From Bacteroidales bacterium (GTDB lineage Bacteria; Bacteroidota; Bacteroidia; Bacteroidales; FEN-979), in assembly GCA_023229525.1 (NCBI GenBank), contig JALNZC010000018.1, positions 1-64,000 on the forward strand: DNA of 64,000 nucleotides, given 5' to 3'. The notes beneath the pieces are model-generated. The model did no database searches. It was not told the origin of the DNA and saw only the letters and a program-made list of their open reading frames with translations. Positions 7,537 to 15,726 of this stretch are shown piece by piece (the first letter of the stretch is position 1; every line of letters starts with the position of its first letter). The position numbers were made by a program, and so were the translations under genes.

Positions 7537-9357
7537 TCAGACAAAAGACTGCAGCTCATATAATTTCCTGTAAATCCCGTTTCGTTCGAGTAGATCGTTG
7601 TGTGTCCCCCGTTCCATCAGGGTGCCATTCTGTATGACAATGATTTCATCGGCAAACTGAATGGTCGACAACCGGTGGGCGATGACGATGGAAGTACGGT
7701 TACGCATGAGATTTTCGAGTGCCTGCTGGACCAGTCTTTCCGATTCCGTATCCAAAGCCGAGGTGGCTTCGTCGAGAATAAGAATGGGTGGATTTTTCAA
7801 CACTGCACGGGCAATACTGAGACGCTGACGTTGTCCGCCCGACAATTTGGTACCCCGGTCACCGATATTGGTTTTGTATCCCAGTGACATTCTTTCGATA
7901 AACTCATGTGCATTGGCAACTTTGGCAGCAGCAGTTACCTCTTCTTCGCTGATGTTCTCCATACCAAATGCAATGTTATTGAAAACGGTATCGTTGAACA
8001 GAATGGTTTCCTGTGAAACAATGCCCATTAATCCACGCAGATCGCTTATTACCAGGTCGCGGATGTTAATTCCATCAATGCATATTTCCCCCTGCAGACA
8101 ATCATAAAAACGCGGTAACAGATCTACCAGTGTGGATTTACCACCGCCAGATGGTCCCACAAGTGCAATGGTGCGTCCCTTGTTGATCGTTAAATCGATA
8201 TTTTTCAACACGGGTTCCTTTGCATAGGAAAAGCGAACATTCTTGTACTCTATCGACGAACGGAAATCTTTCTTGATTACGGCATCCTTCCTTTCTTCGA
8301 TCACTTCCGGCTCGGCAAGCACTTGTTCAATACGCTCTACGGATGCAACCCCTTTCTTGATATTATAAAAAGCCTGGGTGATCGCCTTGGCCGGGGGCAT
8401 CAATTGGGAGAATACGCCAAGGTAAACAAGGAATGTTGCGGCATCCAGGAAATTCCCTGGTGTAAATACCAGCTTTCCTCCGTACCAGAGGACGATGGTG
8501 ACAACACAAGCACTCAGGAATTCACTCAGTGGAGATGCCAGATCACGCTTTCGATATAGCCTGACCATCAAGCGGTTGTATTCGTGGTTGGTGTTACGGA
8601 AACGCCTATCGGCGAAATCAATGGCATTGAAAGCTTTGATTATTCTTAATCCCGAAATCGTCTCTTCGATAATTGACAGTAGGAAACCCATCTTTTTCTG
8701 ACCCTTGTCGGAAGTTCGTTTTAAACTTTTACCGATCCTTCCGATGATAAATCCGCTGACAGGTAAAAGTACAAGGACAAAAATAGTAAGCGACGGGCTG
8801 GTGATAAAAAGAAATACCAGGTAGACAAGCATCGTGATCGGATCACGGAAGGCCATTTCCAATGAACTCATGATGGACCATTCCACCTCCTGCACATCAG
8901 TTGTCATTCGGGCAATAATATCGCCCTTACGCTTTTCGTTAAAATAGGATAATGGAAGTATCAGGATTTTCCGGTAAAGACTATTACGGAGATCTTTGAC
9001 GACACCGTTCCTGACCACAGCAAGGAAATACATGGCCAGGTACCGGAACAAATTCTTGAGAAAATAAAGGATTATGATGAGAATGCCAATATAAACAAGC
9101 ATTCTCTCGTTGCCATACTTTTGAAGGAATTGACCTGTAAAATAGTAGAAGTTATCTCGGACGGAATCAATAGTGAAAACAAGTGGCGGAGCAGACAATG
9201 GGATGTCAATCTGGTGAAAAAGCATCTGTAAGACCGGGATAAATAAGGTAAAAGATGCCAGGGAGAAGATGACCGCCAGAATGTTGAACAAAACATTCAA
9301 TGCCGCATATGCCTTGTAGGGACCTGCAAAACGCAGTATCTTGAAAAAACTTTTCAC
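7537..9357 (-). CDS. ABC exporter, MsbA-like half-transporter (lipid or multidrug)
   Basis: A 606-residue half-transporter with one N-terminal membrane domain (about six helices, residues 15-320) fused to a nucleotide-binding domain. The ATPase has Walker A GPSGGGKST, signature LSGGQRQRLSIARA, Walker B ILILDEATSALD and the H-loop VIAHRLST. It acts as a homodimer in the inner membrane; lipid A flipping or drug export are the usual family roles. The start is GTG, two bases beyond the predicted transcription start, so the message is nearly leaderless. Divergent from rbfA; convergent with the DD-peptidase. Confidence 0.93.
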   Translation of the reverse strand: MKSFFKILRFAGPYKAYAALNVLFNILAVIFSLASFTLFIPVLQMLFHQIDIPLSAPPLVFTIDSVRDNFYYFTGQFLQKYGNERMLVYIGILIIILYFLKNLFRYLAMYFLAVVRNGVVKDLRNSLYRKILILPLSYFNEKRKGDIIARMTTDVQEVEWSIMSSLEMAFRDPITMLVYLVFLFITSPSLTIFVLVLLPVSGFIIGRIGKSLKRTSDKGQKKMGFLLSIIEETISGLRIIKAFNAIDFADRRFRNTNHEYNRLMVRLYRKRDLASPLSEFLSACVVTIVLWYGGKLVFTPGNFLDAATFLVYLGVFSQLMPPAKAITQAFYNIKKGVASVERIEQVLAEPEVIEERKDAVIKKDFRSSIEYKNVRFSYAKEPVLKNIDLTINKGRTIALVGPSGGGKSTLVDLLPRFYDCLQGEICIDGINIRDLVISDLRGLMGIVSQETILFNDTVFNNIAFGMENISEEEVTAAAKVANAHEFIERMSLGYKTNIGDRGTKLSGGQRQRLSIARAVLKNPPILILDEATSALDTESERLVQQALENLMRNRTSIVIAHRLSTIQFADEIIVIQNGTLMERGTHNDLLERNGIYRKLYELQSFV

Positions 9358-9362
9358 GGGTG

Positions 9363-9370
9363 CAAAGATA
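9363..9370 (-). promoter_or_regulatory. -7 element TATCTTTG of the ABC exporter (near-leaderless)
   Basis: Exact TAnnTTTG match read on the minus strand, ending 6 bases from the GTG start. If it spans -11 to -4 as in mapped Bacteroidota promoters, transcription starts one or two bases before the start codon. Confidence 0.65.
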
Positions 9371-9397
9371 GAAGATTAAGGTTAAATAACTTCCGTT

Positions 9398-9428
9398 TTT
9401 GCCGGCCTGTTTTTATTTTTTACCTTTG
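9398..9428 (+). promoter_or_regulatory. Complete promoter TTTG-N19-TACCTTTG of rbfA (near-leaderless)
   Basis: Both Bacteroidota elements are present with the consensus 19-base spacer: TTTG at 9398-9401 and TACCTTTG at 9421-9428. The rbfA ATG begins at 9433, so the predicted message has a leader of zero or one base. Confidence 0.8.
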
Positions 9429-9432
9429 TGAA

Positions 9433-9774
9433 ATGGAATCCACACGTCAGCAAAAAATTTCACGTCTTATCCAAAAGGAATTGGGCGTCATTTTTCAGCA
9501 GGAAGCCCGGAACCTGTTCGAAGGGGCACTGATCACAGTGACCAAGGTACAGGTTACCAAAGATCTGGCCATCGCCAGGGCAAACCTTAGCCTTTTTGGT
9601 ATCAAGGATAAAAATGCCCTGCTCGAAAAAATCCGGCATCATACTCGGGAATTAAGGCATCATATGGTCCGGCAGATCCATGATCAGTTGCGGATCATGC
9701 CTGAGTTGCAGTTTTATCTCGACGATTCGCTGGATTATATTGACAATATTGATCACTTGCTGAAGGACGGATAG
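9433..9774 (+). CDS. rbfA: 30S ribosome-binding factor A
   Basis: Assists late maturation of the 30S subunit, binding near the 5' helix of 16S rRNA. The 113-residue length and the KH-like sequence fit: the N-terminal STRQQKISRLIQKELGVIFQ helix, then LITVTKVQVTKDLAIARANLSLF and the acidic C-terminal DDSLDYIDNIDHLL. The start is fixed by family alignment and lies directly after the promoter. The stop codon is followed immediately by a GATGCTG array. Confidence 0.93.
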   Translation: MESTRQQKISRLIQKELGVIFQQEARNLFEGALITVTKVQVTKDLAIARANLSLFGIKDKNALLEKIRHHTRELRHHMVRQIHDQLRIMPELQFYLDDSLDYIDNIDHLLKDG

Positions 9775-9905
9775 AGGTCGCTTCGCTCACGATGCTGGAT
9801 GAATGGTCGCTTCGCTCCCGATACTGGATGCTGGATGCTGGATGCTGGATGCTGGATAAAAAATATTTCCGTTGGAGTCCCGTCATTTGAATTTTGAGTA
9901 TTAAA
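9775..9905. repeat. GGTCGCTTCGCTC + GATGCTG composite array after rbfA
   Basis: Starts at the rbfA stop codon. Two copies of GGTCGCTTCGCTC(A/C)CGAT each precede GATGCTGGAT words; five GATGCTG/GATACTG units follow, then TTTTGAGTATTAAATTTTGAGG. It fills most of the gap to the next gene. Confidence 0.85.
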
Positions 9906-9920
9906 TTTTGAGGTTGCAAA

Positions 9921-10742
9921 ATGCAATACGACCCTATAAAAAAATCGCTGGGTGGCGTGTTTAACAAAACTCCATTACTGCGGATTTTGTTCTATAAACT
10001 GCTTGATCTCTTACTTTTGCGAGCCTGGTACGTCCGTCGGGAAATAAAACGATGGGCAAAGGATCTTTCTAGGCATGAGGGTCGCCGTTGTGCTATTCTC
10101 GATGCGGGTTCGGGCTTCGGCCAGTATACCTATTTCCTGACAGGACTGAATCCGCTCTGGTTTGTGGATGCAGTGGATGTAAAGGAGGAACAGATCGCTG
10201 ATTGCAATGATTTTTTCACCCGGATCAATCGTAACAATGTGCTCTTCGAAAAAGCGGACCTGACTTCTTTTATCAAACCTGACAAATTCGACTTGATCCT
10301 GTCGGTCGATGTCATGGAACACATTGCCGATGATGAAAAGGTATTCCGCAACTTCTATGATTCCCTCACCCAACAGGGTATGTTGCTGATATCCACCCCA
10401 TCTGACCAGGGTGGGTCTGATGTACACGATCACGAGGATAGCTCTTCCTTTATCGATGAACATGTGCGTGACGGCTATAACATGTCAGACATACGAGGTA
10501 AGCTGGAAAGTGCGGGATTCACCAATACAGAAGCCTATTACACTTATGGAGCACCGGGGAAAACCGGATGGCGGCTTTCGATGAAATATCCTATTTTGAT
10601 GTTGAATACTTCCAGGCTTTTTTTCATCCTTCTCCCTATTTACTATATTATCGTATATCCCATCGCTTTTTTTTGTAATTGGCTGGATACCTGTTTTCAT
10701 CACAAGTCGGGGACGGGGTTGATCGTGAAGGCTTGGAAATAA
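9921..10742 (+). CDS. Class I SAM-dependent methyltransferase with C-terminal membrane segment
   Basis: A 273-residue methyltransferase of unknown substrate. The SAM-binding motif I is visible as ILDAGSGFGQYTYFL (about residues 59-73), followed by VDAVDVKEEQ and the post-motif LILSVDVMEHI. Residues 215-250 are strongly hydrophobic (FFILLPIYYIIVYPIAFF), suggesting the enzyme is anchored to or inserted in the inner membrane, as in some lipid or quinone methyltransferases; that role is inference. It sits between two repeat arrays, and its TAA runs into the next. Confidence 0.82.
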   Translation: MQYDPIKKSLGGVFNKTPLLRILFYKLLDLLLLRAWYVRREIKRWAKDLSRHEGRRCAILDAGSGFGQYTYFLTGLNPLWFVDAVDVKEEQIADCNDFFTRINRNNVLFEKADLTSFIKPDKFDLILSVDVMEHIADDEKVFRNFYDSLTQQGMLLISTPSDQGGSDVHDHEDSSSFIDEHVRDGYNMSDIRGKLESAGFTNTEAYYTYGAPGKTGWRLSMKYPILMLNTSRLFFILLPIYYIIVYPIAFFCNWLDTCFHHKSGTGLIVKAWK

Positions 10743-10845
10743 AAATGAGTGAATGAAGGAATGAAGGAATGAAGGAATGAAGGAATGAAGGAATGAAGGA
10801 TTGAGTGAATGAGTGATTGAGTGATTGTGTGGGTGAATCAATGAA
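10743..10845. repeat. GAATGAAG octamer array
   Basis: Begins at the methyltransferase stop codon. About six nearly identical GAATGAAG units degrade into GAGTGAATGAGTGATTG words. Both strands are open in some frames, but the predicted peptides (HSFIPSFL repeats) are repeat artefacts. Confidence 0.9.
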
Positions 10846-10869
10846 TGATTGACAAAGTATCAAACTGCA

Positions 10870-10925
10870 ATAAACGTCTTTAACTTTTAACTTTTGACTT
10901 TTGATTTTTGACTTTTGAATTTCCC
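10870..10925. repeat. TTTTGAC/TTTTGAT heptamer array at the start of the LolC/E-type gene
   Basis: Words CTTTTAACTTTTGACTTTTGAT run directly into the coding sequence of the next gene and contain its TTG start codon. They also contain TTTG, one half of the Bacteroidota promoter consensus. Confidence 0.8.
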
Positions 10926-12150
10926 TTTTTATATAGCCCGCAGGTACCTGGTTTCGAAGAAATCGCATAACATCATCAATATTATTTCTGCGATTTCAAT
11001 TGTTGGCGTTGCCATCGGAGCCATGGCGCTCATCATTGTGCTTTCGGTGTTCAACGGGTTCGAAAAGCTGGTTGTTTCCCTTTTCAGTTCATTCAATCCC
11101 GATATGCAGGTCACGGTCAGGCATGGCAAAACCTTTGATATCAATAAGATTCCCCTGGACCAGTTGCGAAAAATTCCTGGTATTGTTCATCTTACCGATG
11201 TGATCGAAGAGGATGCCCTGATCAAATACAAGGAGAAACAAACCATTGTTACAATAAAAGGAGTTGGCCAGGAATTTATCCATATGAGCGGGATTGACAC
11301 GATGATGGCGGAAGGAGATTTCAAACTTCAGGACAAGGACCAAAATTTTGCTGTACTGGGATACGGAATAGCCTCAACGATAGGCGCTAACCTTAAAGAT
11401 TATCTGAATCCGCTGGTGGTATATGTTCCGCGTCGGGATGCTTCCTTGTCCGGAGGATTTGAAAATGCCTTCAGTTCAGATGTAATATTTCCGGCAGGTT
11501 TTTTTTCAATTCAACAGGATTATGACGTTAAATATGTTCTCCTCCCTTTACGGTTTGTGCAGAATCTGTTGGATTATGGAAACGAACGGACAGGCCTTGA
11601 AATGAGTCTGGCCAGGGGCTCGGATCAGCAAAAGATCCAGCGACAGATTGAAACCTTCATGGGTAATGAATTCCGGGTTCAAAACCGGTTTCAGCAACAG
11701 GAGATCCTCTATAAAATCATGAGATCGGAAAAACTCTATATTTTCCTCATCCTTTCATTCATCCTGTTCATGGCGACGTTCAATGTGATCGGATCGCTTT
11801 CGATGCTAATTCTCGATAAGAGAAAAGATATCGCTTTACTGCGGAGCATGGGAGCAAGTCAACGCATTATCCGGTGGATTTTTTTTATCGAAGGAATACT
11901 TATCTCTTTAATCGGCGCTGTAGCCGGATTAGTATTGGGAGCCGCTGTCTGCTGGATACAGATCCGTTATGGGATTATCGCATTGGGATCCCCTGACAGC
12001 AGTTTTGTGGTGAGCGCCTATCCGGTTCATTTACAAATCGCTGACTTTGTCCTTGTATTCACAACTGTTCTATCGATCGGATTTCTTGCAGCCTGGTATC
12101 CCGTGTACAATATCCGTAAAATTCATCTCGGGCTTATTAAACCGGATTAA
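10915..12150 (+). CDS. Lipoprotein-releasing ABC permease (LolC/LolE type)
   Basis: Inner-membrane permease of the Lol pathway or a close FtsX-type relative, which extracts lipoproteins for delivery to the outer membrane. The 411 residues show an N-terminal IARRYLVSKKSHNIINIIS, a first membrane helix (about 21-45), a large periplasmic domain (~50-265) and three C-terminal helices (near 275, 325 and 380), the FtsX layout. The only plausible start is TTG at 10915: an in-frame TGA lies two codons upstream and the next ATG is past the first helix. That TTG sits in a TTTTGAC array, so the array may have replaced the original start region. No ATPase partner is adjacent. Confidence 0.85.
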   Translation: MNFPFYIARRYLVSKKSHNIINIISAISIVGVAIGAMALIIVLSVFNGFEKLVVSLFSSFNPDMQVTVRHGKTFDINKIPLDQLRKIPGIVHLTDVIEEDALIKYKEKQTIVTIKGVGQEFIHMSGIDTMMAEGDFKLQDKDQNFAVLGYGIASTIGANLKDYLNPLVVYVPRRDASLSGGFENAFSSDVIFPAGFFSIQQDYDVKYVLLPLRFVQNLLDYGNERTGLEMSLARGSDQQKIQRQIETFMGNEFRVQNRFQQQEILYKIMRSEKLYIFLILSFILFMATFNVIGSLSMLILDKRKDIALLRSMGASQRIIRWIFFIEGILISLIGAVAGLVLGAAVCWIQIRYGIIALGSPDSSFVVSAYPVHLQIADFVLVFTTVLSIGFLAAWYPVYNIRKIHLGLIKPD

Positions 12151-12188
12151 TTTCCACCTGGCTTGTGCACATTAATTTCTCCCGGTTT

Positions 12189-13163
12189 TTATGAAATGTA
12201 AACCTCCAGAAGTTTACAGGTTGAATCCGGTTCCAGGATCGTATTTTCAATAGTTGCCGGAAGAAGGATCGCTTCTCCGGGCTTTATTGACACAGGATCG
12301 TTGTCTGTCCGGATGATCGCTTTCCCTTCTATGCCAAGATAAATGACAAACGAATCCAGAATGGAATAGTCTTTTTCCATTTTCCGGTCAAAGGTCAGCA
12401 AGTCGGTTGTGAAATATGGACAATCAACCAAAGGGGATGATTGATTCATGATCGGTCTGTAATGGGTACGGTATGAATCCGGAAAATTAAAATCAATGGC
12501 TTCGAGGGCAAGGTCGGTATGCAAATCCCTCGGATTTCCCTCACTATCGACCCGGTCCCAGTCGAAGATACGGTATGTTGTATCGGAAGTCTGTTGAATT
12601 TCTGCCAGCAGTATTCCGGGACCCAGAGCATGAACACGGCCTGCCGGAATAAAAAAGAGATCATCCCGTTTTACTTTTTCAACATTCAGAATCTCTTTCA
12701 ACCTTTTTTGATGAAAAAAATCAAGGTATGTACTTGCATTCATCTCCCGGTTGAAACCGGTGATCAGTTCGGCGCCGGATTCCGCCTCCAGGATATACCA
12801 CATCTCCGTTTTCCCGCTACCGATTTTCCTGAGGGCTGCCAGTTTATCGTCAGGATGAACCTGAATAGAGAGATATGCATTGGCGTCAATAACCTTGATG
12901 AGCAGGGGAAATTCCGTTTGATGTTTTTCGAATACTTTTTCACCCACAAGCTCATCCATATATATCTCCAGGATTTCGTTCAATTCATTGCCGGCAAGGA
13001 ATCCATTGACAATTTCTGTCTGGCATCCGGAAACCCCGGATAGCGCCCACAACTCGCCGCAATTGGGCAAGGGTGAAAAATCAAGACCCAGATGTGTCCT
13101 GATTTTTTGTCCTCCCCAGATTTTATCTTTATAAACAGGTTTGAATTTCAGCGGGTATAACAT
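12189..13163 (-). CDS. manA: Mannose-6-phosphate isomerase, class I
   Basis: Zinc enzyme interconverting mannose 6-phosphate and fructose 6-phosphate. The 324-residue cupin protein is the short bacterial form. It shows YKDKIWGG near the N-terminus, ELWALSG, the zinc-binding LSIQVHPDDK, and the active-site block FFIPAGRVHALGPGILLAEIQQTSDTTYRIFDWDR (quoted in part, ~residues 168-202). The ATG at 13163 is preferred; longer in-frame starts are not ATG. Divergent from the second M20 amidohydrolase. Confidence 0.92.
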   Translation of the reverse strand: MLYPLKFKPVYKDKIWGGQKIRTHLGLDFSPLPNCGELWALSGVSGCQTEIVNGFLAGNELNEILEIYMDELVGEKVFEKHQTEFPLLIKVIDANAYLSIQVHPDDKLAALRKIGSGKTEMWYILEAESGAELITGFNREMNASTYLDFFHQKRLKEILNVEKVKRDDLFFIPAGRVHALGPGILLAEIQQTSDTTYRIFDWDRVDSEGNPRDLHTDLALEAIDFNFPDSYRTHYRPIMNQSSPLVDCPYFTTDLLTFDRKMEKDYSILDSFVIYLGIEGKAIIRTDNDPVSIKPGEAILLPATIENTILEPDSTCKLLEVYIS

Positions 13164-13191
13164 AATTTGAAAAATCAATAAAATTATTATG

Positions 13192-13199
13192 TAAATTTG
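13192..13199 (+). promoter_or_regulatory. -7 element TAAATTTG of the second M20 amidohydrolase
   Basis: Exact TAnnTTTG with a TTTG at 13166-13169 (22-base spacer). It predicts transcription from about 13203 and supports the ATG at 13242 rather than the TTG inside the promoter itself. Confidence 0.6.
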
Positions 13200-13241
13200 A
13201 AAATTACATTATGTGCAAAAGTACTGAATTTCGTAAATTTT

Positions 13242-14393
13242 ATGGATTCCCTTCTTGACTTTCTCCCCGAACTGATCTCTTTGAGGAAAGAATTGCATTA
13301 TAGTCCGGAAAATTCGGGATGTGAACATTTTACAGCTCAGATATTACGCCAGTTCTGTTTACCGCTAAATCCGGCCAGGATCGTTGATAAATTAGGGAAA
13401 ACCGGTCTCGCCCTTGTGTTTGAGAGTGGACAGCCAGGGAAAACACTGATGTTCCGTGCCGAAATGGACGCTCTGCCAATCGAAGAAGACATTGAAATAT
13501 CCTATTCATCCCCAAACAAAGCGTTATCGCATATATGCGGTCATGATGGACACATGACCATTCTTTGTGGTCTGGCCTTTTTACTTCACCTGCATCCCAT
13601 ACAACATGGCCGGGTGATCCTGCTCTTTCAACCCGCGGAAGAGACAGGCAAAGGAGCCCGGATGATTCTTGATGACCTGAAATTCAAATCGTTACAACCG
13701 GATTACATTTTTGCCCTTCATAATATTCCGGGATATCCCCGTCATTCGATTTTAGTTAAAGAAGGTACCATTACCATGGCCTCAGAAGGAGTAATGATCT
13801 CGCTCAAAGGACATGCAGCCCACGCTGCTTATCCTGACCAGGGAATCAGTCCCCTCCCTGCCCTGATGGAGATAATGGAAAAACTTCCGCACCTGGTGAC
13901 AAATAAGCGTATTTATAAAAATTTCGTCCAGTTGACGATAACCTACTTAAAAACCGGTCGCTTCGGATTTGGTACCGTACCGGGGAATGCCGAACTGGCA
14001 GTGACCCTGCGTGCCGAACAAGGCCCGGAACTGGAACGGTTGCATCAGGAGATGAAGCGGATGGTAGCAAAAACTGCGAAACGCTTTTACCTGGAGGAGC
14101 AATTAAACTGGTTCCAACCCTTTTCTGTGACCGGGAACAATCAATTTACTGTTAACGCCATCAGGAAGGTCGCCATCAGGTCTCAATTTCCCCTTATCGA
14201 ATTGACCGAACCTTTCCGCTGGTCAGAGGATTTCGGGCAGTTTACCGACAGCTATCCGGGCGCCATGTTTGGACTGGGAGCCGGAGAAAACCATTCAGAC
14301 CTGCATACCTGGTACTACGATTTCCCGGATGAAATTCTGGAAACCGGCATTAAGATGTTTTACGGGATTATCCAGGATTTGTCGAATAATTAA
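13242..14393 (+). CDS. M20 amidohydrolase (N-acyl amino acid hydrolase-like)
   Basis: Zinc-dependent amidohydrolase of 383 residues. Motifs are FRAEMDALPI (71-80), the metal site HICGHDGHM (97-105) and PAEETGKGA (131-139), with a GHAAHAAYPDQG dimerisation segment and the C-terminal metal ligand likely in AGENHSDLHT. It is related to but clearly diverged from the enzyme at the window start. ATG 13242 is selected because the promoter lies just upstream. The LOG-family gene follows 4 bases after the stop, so the two are probably co-transcribed. Substrate unknown. Confidence 0.88.
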   Translation: MDSLLDFLPELISLRKELHYSPENSGCEHFTAQILRQFCLPLNPARIVDKLGKTGLALVFESGQPGKTLMFRAEMDALPIEEDIEISYSSPNKALSHICGHDGHMTILCGLAFLLHLHPIQHGRVILLFQPAEETGKGARMILDDLKFKSLQPDYIFALHNIPGYPRHSILVKEGTITMASEGVMISLKGHAAHAAYPDQGISPLPALMEIMEKLPHLVTNKRIYKNFVQLTITYLKTGRFGFGTVPGNAELAVTLRAEQGPELERLHQEMKRMVAKTAKRFYLEEQLNWFQPFSVTGNNQFTVNAIRKVAIRSQFPLIELTEPFRWSEDFGQFTDSYPGAMFGLGAGENHSDLHTWYYDFPDEILETGIKMFYGIIQDLSNN

Positions 14394-14397
14394 AACA

Positions 14398-15015
14398 ATG
14401 ATTAAAATAAAGATTAAAACACAGATTAAAACTTTATGTGTTTTTTGTGGCTCCAGTCTTGGAAACCAACAGGTTTTTACCGCAAAAGCCGGAGAATTGG
14501 CGGAAATTCTGTGTAATAAGAATATCACGTTGGTTTATGGCGGCGCCAATGTAGGGCTGATGCAGGTACTGGCCGATACAATGCTTGCATCTGGAGGAAA
14601 GGTTGTTGGCGTTATGCCTAAATCGCTTGTGGAGCGGGAAGTTGCTCACAAACAACTTACGGAAATGCACATCGTGGCAGATATGCAGGAACGGAAAGCG
14701 CTCATGGCCGATCTCTCGGATGCATTTATCGCCCTTCCGGGGGCCTATGGCACACTGGACGAACTTTTTGAGATCCTGACATGGAACCAGCTCGGAATCA
14801 TAAAAAAACCCATCGGTCTGCTCAATATCGCGAATTTTTTTACACCCTTGCTTGCTATGCTCGATAATGCCGTAAAGGAAAGATTTCTCCGGATCGAACA
14901 CCGAAACATTCTTCAGGTAGCCGAGGATATTTATGAGCTGTTTGAGAAACTCGAATCCTTTCAGCCGGTCACCGCCGAAAAATGGATCGAACGACTTAAA
15001 CAAGGAAAAATCTAA
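14398..15015 (+). CDS. LOG-family Rossmann-fold protein (TIGR00730; nucleotide 5'-monophosphate phosphoribohydrolase-like)
   Basis: A 205-residue LOG-family protein, likely hydrolysing nucleoside 5'-monophosphates to base and ribose 5-phosphate. Visible are VFCGSSLGNQ, LVYGGANVGLMQVLAD and the PGGxGTxxE equivalent PGAYGTLDE. The first twelve residues (MIKIKIKTQIKT) come from an ATTAAAA-word repeat, so the native N-terminus probably began near TLCVFCGSS. Follows the M20 gene by 4 bases. The stop is followed by a TTTGAAAA array. Confidence 0.88.
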   Translation: MIKIKIKTQIKTLCVFCGSSLGNQQVFTAKAGELAEILCNKNITLVYGGANVGLMQVLADTMLASGGKVVGVMPKSLVEREVAHKQLTEMHIVADMQERKALMADLSDAFIALPGAYGTLDELFEILTWNQLGIIKKPIGLLNIANFFTPLLAMLDNAVKERFLRIEHRNILQVAEDIYELFEKLESFQPVTAEKWIERLKQGKI

Positions 15016-15150
15016 TTTGAAAATTTGAAAATTTGAAGATTTGGGGATTTGAGGATTTGAAGATTGAGGGATTTGAGAATGAATATTAGTTTTGATTTTT
15101 GAGTTGTGGTTTTGAACTTTGAATTTTGAGCTTTGAACTTTGACTATACA
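15016..15150. repeat. TTTGAAAA/TTTGAAGA octamer array, then TTTTGAA heptamers
   Basis: Begins three bases after the LOG-gene stop codon. AATTTGAAAATTTGAAAAT units grade into GATTTGAGG words, then TTTTGATTTTTGAGTTGTGG and TTTTGAACTTTGAATTTTGAG words up to the next ATG. The same two-part order recurs at 29790-29932. Confidence 0.9.
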
Positions 15151-15153
15151 AAG

Positions 15154-15711
15154 ATGTTGATTATTGGAATAACCGGGACGTTGGGAGCAGGAAAAGGAAC
15201 TGTGGTTGAATATCTTGTCAGTGAAAAGGGTTTTCATCATTATTCAGTCAGGGCATATCTTTTGGAATTCATACGGAAAAGCGGGATGCCGGAAAACCGG
15301 GACAGTATGTTCCGACTGGCCAATGAACTCCGCTCCCGGTATGGGCCATCATATGTAACCGACCAGTTATATCTTCAGGCCCGAGCGGCTGAGCATCGTT
15401 GTATTATCGAAAGTATCCGTACTCCGGGCGAAGTCATATCGTTGCGGGAAAAGGGGAATTTCTGCCTTTTTGCCGTGGATGCCCTGCCTGAAACCCGCTA
15501 CCGTCGCATTCAACTCCGGCAATCGGAAACAGATGGGATCTCCTATGAAACCTTTCTTGAAAACGAGCAGCGAGAAATGGGAACCACGGATCCCAATATT
15601 CAAAATATCACCGAATGTATACGACTGGCCGATTTTGTTTTTTATAATGATGAAGAAAAGGAGGACTTGTTCCGGGAAGTGGAAAAGGCCCTGCGGCAAA
15701 TTAGTTTGTAA
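15154..15711 (+). CDS. P-loop kinase-like ATPase (dephospho-CoA / deoxynucleotide kinase-like)
   Basis: A 185-residue P-loop protein with Walker A GITGTLGAGKGTVVEYL at the N-terminus and a lid-like RYRRIQLRQSETDGISYETF region. This is the fold of small nucleotide kinases such as dephospho-CoA kinase and archaeal nucleotide kinases. The substrate cannot be assigned. ATG 15154 gives the usual short N-terminus; in-frame codons before it lie in the repeat. A dCMP deaminase is encoded 2.7 kb away but not in the same transcript. The gene converges with the M6 protease, and the protease's ancestral stop (15701-15703) lies inside the 3' end of this gene. Confidence 0.72.
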   Translation: MLIIGITGTLGAGKGTVVEYLVSEKGFHHYSVRAYLLEFIRKSGMPENRDSMFRLANELRSRYGPSYVTDQLYLQARAAEHRCIIESIRTPGEVISLREKGNFCLFAVDALPETRYRRIQLRQSETDGISYETFLENEQREMGTTDPNIQNITECIRLADFVFYNDEEKEDLFREVEKALRQISL

Positions 15712-15726
15712 TGGCCAGTTTGCGGA

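Noticed and set aside
10743..10845. GAATGAAG tandem units as a CRISPR array
   Set aside because: Units are directly abutted with no unique spacers, no leader and no cas genes; this applies to all arrays in the window.
10485..10968. Minus-strand reading frames rich in HSFIPSFL repeats
   Set aside because: They are translations of a low-complexity array overlapping two solid plus-strand genes, without a promoter or family match.
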